Notes under the pieces: generated by a model | What the model saw: the letters and a program-made list of their open reading frames with translations, nothing else | Told to the model about the DNA's origin: nothing | The model's database searches: none | Shown here: piece after piece, positions 7,428 to 16,315 of the stretch | Numbering within the stretch: the first letter of the stretch is position 1 | Layout: every line of letters starts with the position of its first letter | Assembly: GCF_000612805.1 (NCBI RefSeq) | Contig: NZ_HG964404.1 | Coordinates: forward strand, 124,001 to 188,000 | DNA length: 64,000 nt | Direction: 5' to 3' | From: Bacillus ndiopicus | GTDB taxonomy: Bacteria > Bacillota > Bacilli > Bacillales_A > Planococcaceae | Position numbers and translations under genes: made by a program

Positions 7428-7772
7428 TTACCGCCTCAGCTTTCTAAATCGATTGAGCTGAGGGATATAGCTGGTAAGAATTTGCGATGTGGCCCGTTCA
7501 CTTGCAGTTGCGTTAGATCCAAACTCTACACTTACATCTCCTTCTTTCACAGACTTAGCTACTACAGATTCAGATGGATCATCCATCTTCTTTTTTTCCG
7601 TGATTGTATCTACAACCATGTTAGCATGTACGAATTTTAGATCCTCTGGTACATCTGTGCGGTTGCAATAGATTTTAATAGCTTGAGCTACTTCCTCGAT
7701 TTTGAGTAGCAGCTTTTCATCAGATATTTGTTCGATTGGAATTTTACTTCTTGTGATTTTGAATACATCCAC
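7428..7772 (-). CDS. Head-tail connector (adaptor) protein (YqbG-like)
   Basis: The 114-aa, mainly helical product (SDEKLLLKIEEVAQAIKIYC, HANMVVDTITEKKK, ILTSYIPQLNRFRKLRR) resembles YqbG/DUF3199 and gp6-type adaptors that bind the portal. It starts with GTG at 7772 behind a GGGGG-containing site. Its place after the capsid gene and before the head closure gene supports the role. Confidence 0.75.
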   Translation of the reverse strand: MDVFKITRSKIPIEQISDEKLLLKIEEVAQAIKIYCNRTDVPEDLKFVHANMVVDTITEKKKMDDPSESVVAKSVKEGDVSVEFGSNATASERATSQILTSYIPQLNRFRKLRR

Positions 7773-7774
7773 CT

Positions 7775-7960
7775 TTATTCCCCCTGTTCGCCAGTTACTT
7801 TCGAGCTTCGTTTTTTAGGGAGATTGGCTTCTTTTAAAATCTCAAAGCTAGCGTGCTCAGCATGTTCACTAAGCACCTCTAGCTCATCTCCTTCCCTATA
7901 TACAACGCCATCATATCGGACAGGGAAACTGCCTTCTAGGACTTTAACTAAAGTTTTCAT
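7775..7960 (-). CDS. Small phage structural-region protein, 61 aa
   Basis: This beta-strand-rich peptide (MKTLVKVLEGSFPVRYDGVV, then YREGDELEVLSEHAEH) ends in a basic tail (KKRSSK). Proteins of this size and pattern often lie between the major capsid and connector genes. The function is unknown. The start has an AGAGGGAA ribosome site, and the gene ends 3 bp before the connector start. Confidence 0.65.
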   Translation of the reverse strand: MKTLVKVLEGSFPVRYDGVVYREGDELEVLSEHAEHASFEILKEANLPKKRSSKVTGEQGE

Positions 7961-7979
7961 GAACGTTCCCTCTCCTTTA

Positions 7980-9023
7980 TTAATTTACTTTTGCGATAAA
8001 AATATCATCGATTGTTTCAAAACTTGGTAATGTTATTTCAGAGACGATGGTTTCAACATTTACTGGATGAGGCTCTTTAATAGTTGTAATCGCTACCCCT
8101 GTATTCACAATAGATACGTCTGCTGCCGATTGGCCTGCTAACAAGTCAGATTCTTCGGGTGTTGTTCCATAGTATGTGTTGCCAAGTCCACCATCCGGAA
8201 TAAGTGTGAAGAAGTCATCTGGATAGAAATTATGCAATGAGCCATCTTCCGCGCGGTACTTTTTGTTATAAACCGCCACGGAAAGACCGAATTTATCTTT
8301 TAAATATTGCTTCAGCATCGCATCAGTCATTATGATGTTTTGTCCACCTAACGGATTCATGTCTAGGCGGATGCTTGGATGTTTTAATAAATAGCCAAAT
8401 GTTTTGCGTGTCATGATTGCGTTGGTTGGACGTGTGCCAGTGTTATCTTCCACCGTGTCCTGCCATCTCATGATGTCCTCGACTGGGGTAGCATCTGTGT
8501 TGCTCCATTGAGCTCCGCCAGCAAGTGATTCCTTATGATCGTCTTTCATTTTGTAATCGTAATCATAGTCAAGACGATTGGCCGTAATACTGATTTTCCC
8601 TGAGGAAAGCAACTGCATAATCATTCGCTCCGGCTGCACATTAGCACCATTCACAAGATTTGACACATCATCATAAATATTGGTGATTATTGCTTGAGCC
8701 ATAGCATCCGAATCAGAACTTGCTAATTTGTTTAATTCTTGGCGGTCTTTTTCACCAATTTTCATTGATTCACGGAAGAAAGGCATATCTGTTTGTATCT
8801 TACTAAAACCAATGCGATCACGAACTGTCGCTTTAGCATCAAAAGCAGCTGGCATCAAAGCAACTGGCAATCCCTTAGACCCTTTAATCCAACTTAAATC
8901 TAATCCAAGTTGTTTTTTTGGCGGAAAAAGGGTAGCGCCTAAGTATGGAATGCTGTTTGATGGATTGTTTTGGTAATAAGCAGCAATGTTTTTCGCATTG
9001 ACTAAATCAAAAAGTGTTGGCAT
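7980..9023 (-). CDS. Major capsid protein (phage capsid E family)
   Basis: The 347-aa protein has hallmarks of the lambda E-like/Phage_cap_E family: N-terminal NNPSNSIPYLGATLFPPKKQ, the LPVALMPAAFDAKA segment, then the C-terminal PDGGLGNTYYGTTPEESDLL and KEPHPVNVETIVSEITLPSF. It forms the icosahedral shell. It is preceded by scaffold and decoration genes, as in other phages with this fold. The length is normal for the family. Confidence 0.92.
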   Translation of the reverse strand: MPTLFDLVNAKNIAAYYQNNPSNSIPYLGATLFPPKKQLGLDLSWIKGSKGLPVALMPAAFDAKATVRDRIGFSKIQTDMPFFRESMKIGEKDRQELNKLASSDSDAMAQAIITNIYDDVSNLVNGANVQPERMIMQLLSSGKISITANRLDYDYDYKMKDDHKESLAGGAQWSNTDATPVEDIMRWQDTVEDNTGTRPTNAIMTRKTFGYLLKHPSIRLDMNPLGGQNIIMTDAMLKQYLKDKFGLSVAVYNKKYRAEDGSLHNFYPDDFFTLIPDGGLGNTYYGTTPEESDLLAGQSAADVSIVNTGVAITTIKEPHPVNVETIVSEITLPSFETIDDIFIAKVN

Positions 9024-9039
9024 TAAATTTCATCCTCTC

Positions 9040-9399
9040 TTATTTTAAAAATGTTATTTGTTTCAATGCTGTAATGGCGTCAGCAGTAGGGTGTTCTGGT
9101 AATTTATCCAACGCTACAAAACCATGAATTAAAGCCGCCCCTGGCGCAGGTCCATGTGTTACATCCGTATCATTAAAAAGAACACCTTCCGCACTGGCGT
9201 CGTTTGTTTTTACAGCTTTAATGGATTCATTTAGTAAGAATCCACCTCCTAAGATTGTGCCTGCTGGGACAATCTTTTTTCCTTCGCTATTCGCAGTAAC
9301 ACCAACATCGGAAACAGTGATAGATAGGTTTACATAGTGATCTGGAAACTTTAAAATTTCTTTTTTGTTCGTATATTTTGTTTCTACAAATTTACTCAT
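9040..9399 (-). CDS. Head decoration protein
   Basis: The 119-aa product contains a glycine-rich beta core (PAGTILGGGFLLNE, APGAALIHGFVALDKLPEHP) similar to the decoration/stabilisation proteins encoded just upstream of capsid E genes. It would bind the outer capsid surface after expansion. It lies 14 bp after the scaffold gene and 16 bp before the capsid gene. Confidence 0.75.
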   Translation of the reverse strand: MSKFVETKYTNKKEILKFPDHYVNLSITVSDVGVTANSEGKKIVPAGTILGGGFLLNESIKAVKTNDASAEGVLFNDTDVTHGPAPGAALIHGFVALDKLPEHPTADAITALKQITFLK

Positions 9400-9413
9400 T
9401 CAATTCACTCCTT

Positions 9414-9911
9414 TTAATCAAAGTAAGCTTTCCGCGCATCTGTTAACAGTTGTGTAGCTCCCGCTTGTGCCTCAGCGATTTTCTTCCCGTAGTTATCATT
9501 TGGATTTCCATCTTTATCAGTTGATGCACCCTCACCAGGCTTTGTCCCTTGAGGAAGCGTAGGCTTTTCTTCTGCATCTGCAGTAAATAAAAAAGACTTG
9601 GCTTCTTGCAGCGCGGTAATCTGCTCATCCAGTCCTTTTTTGACGTTGCCATCCTCATCTAATTCAATTTTTTCGTTATCGATAAGGCTTGCTACAAGAT
9701 CCATATCATGTACTTTTCCTGTGAGTGCTAATTTCAAGGCGCTCTTGAGCTGCATACCTTTCGTTTTCGCCTCCCAATCCAGTTTGTCCGTTTTATGTTG
9801 GCGTTGTAAATCCTCTAAATCACTTTTCGGTACTACGTCTCCGTAGCCAGCTAGCACTTGATTGGCTTGCTCTTCGGTTAATCCCATTGCAATTAATTGT
9901 TCTTTCGTCAT
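9414..9911 (-). CDS. Phage scaffolding protein (GP20 family)
   Basis: The 165-aa product starts MTKEQLIAMGLTEEQANQVL, a typical GP20 opening. A coiled-coil middle (SDLEDLQRQHKTDKLDWEAK) and the segment LKLALTGKVHDMDLVASLID follow. The acidic C-terminal half is flexible, as usual in scaffolds that direct procapsid assembly and then leave. The gene begins after a 137-bp gap that contains a terminator-like hairpin. Confidence 0.88.
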   Translation of the reverse strand: MTKEQLIAMGLTEEQANQVLAGYGDVVPKSDLEDLQRQHKTDKLDWEAKTKGMQLKSALKLALTGKVHDMDLVASLIDNEKIELDEDGNVKKGLDEQITALQEAKSFLFTADAEEKPTLPQGTKPGEGASTDKDGNPNDNYGKKIAEAQAGATQLLTDARKAYFD

Positions 9912-10025
9912 ATAACCTCCTATTTAACGTGCAACAACACGATAGAGTAAGATACGCTTTATTATTTAATGTCTACAAGCTGTACATCAAAAAGACAATA
10001 TTCCCAAGTGTTTGGGATTTTGAGC

Positions 10026-10057
10026 AAAATAAAAACACCTATCATAGCTCAGGTGCT
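10026..10057 (-). terminator. Internal terminator/attenuator at the minor head gene end
   Basis: On the minus strand GCACCT-N10-AGGTGT is followed by TTTTATTTT, directly at the stop of the minor head gene. It lies in the late operon, so it probably lowers rather than abolishes downstream transcription, or a further promoter lies in the 9912-10025 gap. Confidence 0.5.
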
Positions 10058-11137
10058 TTTCTTCTCCTTCATTCGCAAGAATTGCGGCTTGTCTATATTA
10101 GCAGGCTGAACAAATTGCTGATACCACTTCTCATACGGCATACTTCTAGAAACATACTCTGTTTGCCCTGTAGCACCTCTTGCAATACGTTGTTCACCCT
10201 CCATGTATTCTGCTTCGTCAAAATAGGCCACAGATGTGGAACGACACCGCGCATGGAAAGGGGGAGCTGTCACGCCTGGCTTATAATCTTTTGTGGCATA
10301 TATTTTTAAATCCTGTGCGCGGCATATCTCTGATGTACGATGGTCCAAGGTCACCAATATTTGATAACGATTGACGCCTGCTGTAATATACGAATTTTGG
10401 GCAGCTAAGTTGTGAAAGAAATTCGCTTCCGTCCTGACAAGTGCTTCGGCTCGACTTAACACCACATCTGTGGCATCGCTAATTGCCCTAGCTGTTTTAT
10501 GAAGGGAACGGCCTCGCATAAATGATTTTTTTAATTCTTTACGAATAGTCGTCATCGTTCGGGCTTCATGCCCCCAAATACGTTTAGAGAACTCTTTCCC
10601 TGACCAGTTATAGGTTAAGATCTCTTTCATCACACCATTTGTTAATTTTGTGATAGGTTGATAGATTGCCGTAAACGTAGCAATATCATAGAGTGACTTA
10701 TAGTAAGCATTTTCATATACCTCACCTAATCCTGAATAAGTATAGACTTGCAACCCGTTCCTACCGCCGTATAGTTCAAGCATCTGCATTTCGATTTGTA
10801 AATGCAGTGCTTCTAATCTTGATATACGAGCACGATAGCCAATCGCATTCAGTGCGCGGTCATATGCAGGATTCCCTTCTAAAGAAAGGGCTCTATATTG
10901 CTGGAGCGTCGTATGACGAAAATCCTTTAATTCCTTCGCCGTTAAATACTTTTTCGCCTCTGCATAGCTAATTTTATTATCCACTGCATACCGCGCATAA
11001 AAGGTTTCAATTTGTTGAATGATATTGATTTGGGCGGTGCGTAGCTGCTCCTCCATCCGTGATAGGTATTTACTCGAGATAAGCTGTGATTCTAGTTCAC
11101 GTTGTGCAGCTCGATTTTGCCAATAGCTACTCATCAT
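10049..11137 (-). CDS. Minor head protein (SPP1 gp7 / Mu F-like)
   Basis: The 362-aa product has the Phage_Mu_F/SPP1 gp7 C-terminal domain: RAEALVRTEANFFHNLAAQN, then RYQILVTLDHRTSEICRAQD and PPFHARCRSTSVAYFDE. The cysteine/histidine pattern (C-x5-D, H-A-R-C) is characteristic. Such proteins enter the procapsid with the portal and assist DNA delivery. The start overlaps the portal gene end by 11 bp, showing tight coupling. Confidence 0.9.
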   Translation of the reverse strand: MMSSYWQNRAAQRELESQLISSKYLSRMEEQLRTAQINIIQQIETFYARYAVDNKISYAEAKKYLTAKELKDFRHTTLQQYRALSLEGNPAYDRALNAIGYRARISRLEALHLQIEMQMLELYGGRNGLQVYTYSGLGEVYENAYYKSLYDIATFTAIYQPITKLTNGVMKEILTYNWSGKEFSKRIWGHEARTMTTIRKELKKSFMRGRSLHKTARAISDATDVVLSRAEALVRTEANFFHNLAAQNSYITAGVNRYQILVTLDHRTSEICRAQDLKIYATKDYKPGVTAPPFHARCRSTSVAYFDEAEYMEGEQRIARGATGQTEYVSRSMPYEKWYQQFVQPANIDKPQFLRMKEKKST

Positions 11138-12572
11138 CCGTCACGCCCGATTGCGCCTGTCTCTGTTTCTCCATCGTTTCAAGATACTCATCCAATTCAT
11201 TTCGCTCTTCAGCTTTCTGTTGCTTTAGGCGCGTTTCTACTTCTGCTGTGTACCATGGATGATTTTCTCGATTTGTTTGCTCATCAATAATACCTACGGA
11301 TTTTTCACACATTTCAACGGCTTCCATTTCATTAGTGATAATATCTCGATTAAAGACAAAATTCATCTTCTCGCTAGTGAAATCGCCTTCCCCGATCATT
11401 TTTAAATAGTGGGTAATAAACCACATCATATGCTCAATGCTTGACTGCATTTCGCTCTCTAACATATTACAATCTAAATCTAAGTCGCTATAGCGAAATT
11501 TCAGTGCCACGCCTGAAGCGTTGCCCAGATTTTCATTCAGCGTATCAACGCCGCGCCCTAGCTCATAAATTGCTTTTCGTGTGCGCTCAAGCTCTTTCTC
11601 AGTAGCATCTGTTTGAATATCAGCAGTAAGTTTGTCTACATCACCATTTTCGTCAGTTTTAACCACGCGATTAATATTCAAATCATTGATAAATTCCTCT
11701 AAATCAACCCCACCATAATTGATAAGCTTGTAAATGAAGTTCGGTATATCTGCCAGAACATCAGCATTTGTAGAAGCTTGCGTATTGTAGTTATCAACTA
11801 ACGATTTAATCAGTTCAACTAGTGGCTGTTCCTCCTCGTTGTAGCGAAAGTGAATGAGGGGTACCTTTTCCCACAGCACAGGTTGCTCACCATATAAAAA
11901 ATGATAGCCCTGTCTCCCACCAGTTGGAATATCAGGGATAAGGGTAGCTCCTTCCATTACATAATGATCGATACCGCCTGCATGATAATGCACCACTTTT
12001 TTTATCCGCTTTTTCGTAGTACCCTCATAGTGATTCATCTCAAATACTCGAAGAAAGGATTCAATTCGCATATTTTCGCTATCCGCATAAAAAGGGATTA
12101 CTTGCTCAGCTGGAAAGCGCATAAAACTTAGTTCACCTTGTTCATTAAAATATGGGTGCAAATAAGCCACACCTTTGTTAATAGCTTCCTTCCCTACTTT
12201 TCGTAGCCGATTTAACATGCCCGCATCAAATAGTTCAGTGAGCTTTTCCTGATACTGCTTATTTGTACTAGTAACAGAAGGCTGTTTGGAAAGAACATAA
12301 CCTACTTTCTGGTCAACTAGTTTCTTTACATAGCCATGAACTAGCTTTAAGTTCGATTTCCACGCTGCATCGCGCTTTTTTTCCTCAATTGACATTTTGT
12401 TTTTATAATAGTTATTGCCAATGAGCATCCATTTGCGCTTCTCAGAGTTCTCCCAATCAGTGATTTCATTAAGTAAAACCTGCTCATTTGTGATGACGCT
12501 CGCCACCATATTCTTAATCACCTCCTCCATTTGCTCATGCCAGCGCGGTCTAAATAAATCCTCGATTAGCAT
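11127..12572 (-). CDS. Phage portal protein (SPP1 gp6 family)
   Basis: The 481-aa portal carries the SPP1 gp6-like signature: an N-terminal YYKNKMSIEEKKRD region, LVHGYVKKLVDQKVGYVLSK, the clip/stem region, and C-terminal helices (HMMWFITHYLKMIGEGDF). It forms the dodecameric gate through which DNA is packaged and ejected. It starts 9 bp after the large terminase and the length is typical. Confidence 0.93.
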   Translation of the reverse strand: MLIEDLFRPRWHEQMEEVIKNMVASVITNEQVLLNEITDWENSEKRKWMLIGNNYYKNKMSIEEKKRDAAWKSNLKLVHGYVKKLVDQKVGYVLSKQPSVTSTNKQYQEKLTELFDAGMLNRLRKVGKEAINKGVAYLHPYFNEQGELSFMRFPAEQVIPFYADSENMRIESFLRVFEMNHYEGTTKKRIKKVVHYHAGGIDHYVMEGATLIPDIPTGGRQGYHFLYGEQPVLWEKVPLIHFRYNEEEQPLVELIKSLVDNYNTQASTNADVLADIPNFIYKLINYGGVDLEEFINDLNINRVVKTDENGDVDKLTADIQTDATEKELERTRKAIYELGRGVDTLNENLGNASGVALKFRYSDLDLDCNMLESEMQSSIEHMMWFITHYLKMIGEGDFTSEKMNFVFNRDIITNEMEAVEMCEKSVGIIDEQTNRENHPWYTAEVETRLKQQKAEERNELDEYLETMEKQRQAQSGVTDDE

Positions 12573-12581
12573 TTATGCACC

Positions 12582-13856
12582 TCATTTCAACACGGATATA
12601 CCGCCATTTTTGAATATAACTGTGTTAATAAAATATCTATCTCCATCCATATGATGGTCATTTTGCTTCACTGGTTTATCCTCTCCGCGCGCAGCTGCTT
12701 TTTCATCCCAAATAAAAGAACTAAATTCGCGGAATGTTTCCCTACAACAGTCGTTATACTTGATTAACTCATTAACTAGGGCATTCCCAACATTTCGAAT
12801 GCCCTCTAATACATCATTCTTTGCTTTTAAAACCCGCATACCATTCTTTTTTAATAGCGCAATAAAAGATGCAGCGGAGGGATCCACAATGATACCATGA
12901 AAGTTTTTAATATTCCCTATAAAATCAATTAAGTCTTCGTAATATTCCTGATCAGTCTTTTGCTTATTGCTTTTACGGCCATCATGGTGATACTCTTTGA
13001 CCTTGTACCAAACGCCATTACAAAAGCCCCACAAACCAAACGTCGTAGGGTTTTGCGTGCCGTAATCGATACTCACATAGTATTTTGTATAGTTGCGCGG
13101 CTCTGTTTTCACCTCATGCAAAGCTTTATCAAACATGTCATATATAATGCCTTCTGCCAGCACCCATAGACCTAGAATGAAGCGTTGATAAAACACACCT
13201 TTATACATTCGTTTATAACGATTTTTAATACGCTCCGATAAAGATAGATTATCATCCATCGTAAAATGTAAATGTAGCATATTCTTTTCTTCTAATTGAT
13301 CCAGGTACTCTAGCTTGAACCAATGATATGGACCAGCTGGGTTACAGTTAAACCAAAACTTAGCGCCATCAACTGAACAGCGCGCAGTTGCTTGGTTGAC
13401 GAAGGATTGCGGCATAAGGGCTACTTCGTCAAAGAACATACCGGCAAGTGTAATTCCTTGAATCAGATCTTGTGAAGCCTCATCTTTCCCTCCGAAAATA
13501 TAAAAATAGTTCACTTTGCCATTTCGAGTGACGGTGAACATATTTTCTGAGCGATATTCTTTTACTTTGTAACCTCTGGACATCAGCATTCGTTTTAACG
13601 GCTGGAATACATTACGGCGGAATGAACCAATTGTTTTCCCTGCCATACCTAAATTCTCGTCCTCAAATGTTTCCATCGCCCACATGACAAAGGAAATAGA
13701 CATAACGACCGTTTTACCTGCGCGGACAGAACCATCACAAATTAGGCCATCTTTATCTTTATGAGGTGAATTTTCTTGCCACCATTTAAGCACTTTTAAC
13801 TGTTTTTGACTAAACGGCTTGAATTTGAATAAAGCTGGTTTCTTTCGCTTACTCAT
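12582..13856 (-). CDS. xtmB: Terminase large subunit
   Basis: The 424-aa motor protein has Walker A at residues 42-50 (GSVRAGKTV), Walker B at about 140-147 (GMFFDEVA, D143/E144), and C-terminal nuclease acidic residues in SIDYGTQNP (D264), IIVDPSAAS and the HHMDGD segment. It pumps DNA into the procapsid and cuts the concatemer. It is most like XtmB/Terminase_3 headful enzymes. The start overlaps the small subunit gene by 8 bp. Confidence 0.95.
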   Translation of the reverse strand: MSKRKKPALFKFKPFSQKQLKVLKWWQENSPHKDKDGLICDGSVRAGKTVVMSISFVMWAMETFEDENLGMAGKTIGSFRRNVFQPLKRMLMSRGYKVKEYRSENMFTVTRNGKVNYFYIFGGKDEASQDLIQGITLAGMFFDEVALMPQSFVNQATARCSVDGAKFWFNCNPAGPYHWFKLEYLDQLEEKNMLHLHFTMDDNLSLSERIKNRYKRMYKGVFYQRFILGLWVLAEGIIYDMFDKALHEVKTEPRNYTKYYVSIDYGTQNPTTFGLWGFCNGVWYKVKEYHHDGRKSNKQKTDQEYYEDLIDFIGNIKNFHGIIVDPSAASFIALLKKNGMRVLKAKNDVLEGIRNVGNALVNELIKYNDCCRETFREFSSFIWDEKAAARGEDKPVKQNDHHMDGDRYFINTVIFKNGGISVLK

Positions 13857-14793
13857 CCCAATTCACTTCCGTTCCCTTCAATGCCTCTAGGAAGCCGTCA
13901 TCTTTATAAACATCGTTCTCATCACCATTTTCCTTACGTATCGCAATGCGTAATTTTTCGTTTTCTAGCTTCTTGCGAGTGTTTTCATCTAGCAGGTCGG
14001 TATACTTCGCTAGCATGTTGAGCGCGGCCATTTTATCGGCAAGTTGTACTTTAAACATGCCATCTTTACCTTTAGATAGTGCTGTAAGAAGCGTGCCATC
14101 AATTTCATCGCTATGACGCATAGAAAACTTTGTATACGTAAATGGCTCAGTGCGGATCGTTTGTACCTCTTTACCATCTTCGTCGTTAGTTATGGTCACT
14201 TCAGTTGCTTGTGATTCAACTTGCGAAAAGTCGATGAAATCTGTGATGTCAGCAAATGCAATATCAATGTATTTTTGTAGCACTTGGCGTGCATCGAGCA
14301 TAATGCCGTTTGCTAGCTCGTCTTTCAGTCGATTAATTTCATCGCGTACCTTATCATTTCTTATCAATCTGCTGCCGTTGCTCATTGCTGAAGCGTAGTC
14401 GCAACCATACACTTTTCGGTACGCTTTAGTGGCATTCCAATACTTTGTGTAGTACATGCAAAAAAGCAACTGTTGGCTGTTGAGACCGTCACTCGGGACG
14501 ATTTCAAACTGTACAGTTGCTTGCGATTTTTCTTCACTATTTGATTTGTTCCGTTGCGTTTTTTTCGGTTGCTTTTTTACGGAACGTTCCGTATTTTTCG
14601 GTTGTTTCGAATGGAACGTTCCATTCGATTCTTCTTCAAGACGTTCGTCCCACTTATCTTTATTCTTCCAGCCGCGCACGGTTCCCTCGGATATATCTAA
14701 CTGTTCAGCTATATCCTTTAGCTTTACATTACCGTTGTGAGCTTTATAAATTTCATAGGCTTGGTCACGTCTTGGGTCTCTTGCTCTAGCCAT
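13849..14793 (-). CDS. xtmA: Terminase small subunit
   Basis: The 314-aa product has an N-terminal HTH (residues 7-50, EIYKAHNGNVKLKDIAEQLD, then ISEGTVRGWKNKDKWDERL). A basic low-complexity linker at about 58-92 contains a duplicated K-Q-P-K motif, followed by the Terminase_2 domain (LNSQQLLFCMYYTKYWNATK). It recognises the packaging site and activates the large subunit. The linker is encoded by DNA carrying two strong palindromes, a plausible pac site. Confidence 0.9.
   Translation of the reverse strand: MARARDPRRDQAYEIYKAHNGNVKLKDIAEQLDISEGTVRGWKNKDKWDERLEEESNGTFHSKQPKNTERSVKKQPKKTQRNKSNSEEKSQATVQFEIVPSDGLNSQQLLFCMYYTKYWNATKAYRKVYGCDYASAMSNGSRLIRNDKVRDEINRLKDELANGIMLDARQVLQKYIDIAFADITDFIDFSQVESQATEVTITNDEDGKEVQTIRTEPFTYTKFSMRHSDEIDGTLLTALSKGKDGMFKVQLADKMAALNMLAKYTDLLDENTRKKLENEKLRIAIRKENGDENDVYKDDGFLEALKGTEVNWDE
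14578..14628. repeat. Two perfect palindromes with core GGAACGTTCC inside terS (candidate pac)
   Basis: A 16-bp palindrome (14578-14593) and a 22-bp palindrome (14607-14628) share GGAACGTTCC, with core starts 32 bp apart. Both are preceded by TTTTTCGGTTG-like or similar sequence, giving an imperfect direct repeat of the whole unit. Headful phages often carry pac within the small terminase gene. Confidence 0.5.
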
Positions 14794-14843
14794 GTTTCAT
14801 AATCACCACCACCTCCAACACACTATTATACCGATTTTCTAAA

Positions 14844-15563
14844 TCAAAATTCTTCAAACCGACTTTTATCTGAAAGCTCATTAACTTCTTTGAATAATTT
14901 TTCTCTATCCTTTTTGGCCCTCTTTGAACAAATATCTATTGGTTTAAACAAAAAATCAAAGAGTTCGTACATCATTGGCCTTCCGCTATTTTCAAAATAC
15001 ACTTCGAAATAATAGTTTTCTTCAAATTCATCTGAATCTGGGTCTGGATTAATATCTAAATCAAAACAAACCTGATATAATTCATCGATAGCTTTTCTTA
15101 ACTCCTTTAGTGCAGTAAAATTATCAGCGCCAATACTAATACCGTCTATCTCCATTTGTTTACATCTATTATCTAGCTCATTTAACAAATTTAAAACAAA
15201 TTCATCGGTAATATCCTCATCGGGCGTCATTCCATGAATAATCTTTTTGGATAATAATTCACTCATTTCTGAAAGTTCAACACATATAGCATGCTTAATT
15301 TCCGCCCTTTTTCCTAAATTTTCAGTATACTCCTTCCTTCTGTCTCGTTCCCTACCATCTTTGATTGTTTTGTTTACCCCTATCAACGTGATGGAACCAC
15401 CGATTACAGCACCTACAAATGCAATAATTGCAGCTACTATTGTCATATCCCACTTGTAAAATTCATGCATTATCCAACCAATCAGGAGTAAAACTAATAG
15501 GGTAGTCCAAATAATTATCAACCATCCAGCAAATTCATTTTCCCTTTTATCTTTAGTTTTCAT
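14844..15563 (-). CDS. Membrane protein with large cytoplasmic domain, 239 aa (phage moron)
   Basis: Two transmembrane helices lie at about residues 14-40 (GWLIIIWTTLLVLLLIGWIM) and 43-67 (MTIVAAIIAFVGAVIGGSIT). A long, charged helical C-terminal region follows. The ATG at 15563 is chosen because GGGTG lies 8 nt upstream. It is more AT-rich than the packaging genes beside it and sits between the late regulator and terminase, a usual moron site. Superinfection exclusion is possible, but nothing in the sequence proves it. Confidence 0.7.
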   Translation of the reverse strand: MKTKDKRENEFAGWLIIIWTTLLVLLLIGWIMHEFYKWDMTIVAAIIAFVGAVIGGSITLIGVNKTIKDGRERDRRKEYTENLGKRAEIKHAICVELSEMSELLSKKIIHGMTPDEDITDEFVLNLLNELDNRCKQMEIDGISIGADNFTALKELRKAIDELYQVCFDLDINPDPDSDEFEENYYFEVYFENSGRPMMYELFDFLFKPIDICSKRAKKDREKLFKEVNELSDKSRFEEF

Positions 15564-15639
15564 TTTCATCACCCTTTTATAAATATATATATAAAGGTAA
15601 TAAAATGGAACATTCTTCTTAAAAAATAAGAAAATAAAA

Positions 15640-15662
15640 CCACCCATCCGCTTGATAGGTGG
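15640..15662 (-). terminator. Terminator between the two membrane-protein genes
   Basis: On the minus strand CCACC...GGTGG with a TATC/GGATG inner stem is followed by TTTTATTTTCTTATTTTTT. It separates the two moron genes into independent transcription units. Confidence 0.65.
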
Positions 15663-15755
15663 CGTACCTAATATTAAGTTTTATTTGCATTCGTATATGC
15701 AACACCTAATAACTTGATCGCTTTTCCAGGTAAATAAAAGCATTCCGAAAGAAGT

Positions 15756-16229
15756 TTATTTTTCAATCTTTTCATTTTCATATTTTATATTAGTGACTAA
15801 ATAATTGAAGTATATTGCTGTAGAACGTTGTTTCATAACGTTATTAAGGTACAAAGTAGTACTACCCGCGAAAATCGCGACTACCAACATACTTAGAAAT
15901 ATAATACTAGCATGATTATTGGTAAACTCTCTAAGTAGCGCATACGCACTCAGAATAATACCTATTATCGCCAATAAAATAGGAAAACCTTTAGATGGGT
16001 CATTAGTCTCTTCGAATTGTTTAGCTCTAGCTTTGACTATTAATTGCTGATTTTCATCCATAGTTTTCAACTTATCAATATGTTTATTAATTGTCTCGGT
16101 ATCCGAATTAATTAGTTTTTTATCAATAAATCCTTTTAACTGGTTGTCCTTTTTCCTAGTCATCTCAATTAATTTGTTAACAAAATCATTATTTGGATTA
16201 ATTTCCTCTACAACTATCTCTTCTTCCAT
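15756..16229 (-). CDS. Two-helix membrane protein, 157 aa (phage moron)
   Basis: The N-terminal 80 residues are hydrophilic and helical (MEEEIVVEEINPNNDFVNKL...). Two membrane segments follow (about 83-103 GFPILLAIIGIILSAYALLR and 108-130 ASIIFLSMLVVAIFAGSTTL), then a short charged tail. The start is ATG at 16229 with AAGTGAG upstream. It has its own terminator, AT-rich codons and no phage structural homology that I recognise. Confidence 0.65.
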   Translation of the reverse strand: MEEEIVVEEINPNNDFVNKLIEMTRKKDNQLKGFIDKKLINSDTETINKHIDKLKTMDENQQLIVKARAKQFEETNDPSKGFPILLAIIGIILSAYALLREFTNNHASIIFLSMLVVAIFAGSTTLYLNNVMKQRSTAIYFNYLVTNIKYENEKIEK

Positions 16230-16315
16230 AATTCTCACTTCAACTAAATAGTAAGATGAAAAATAGAAAATTGCTATAAAAACATCTATCATTATATAGG
16301 TAATCGTATGACATA

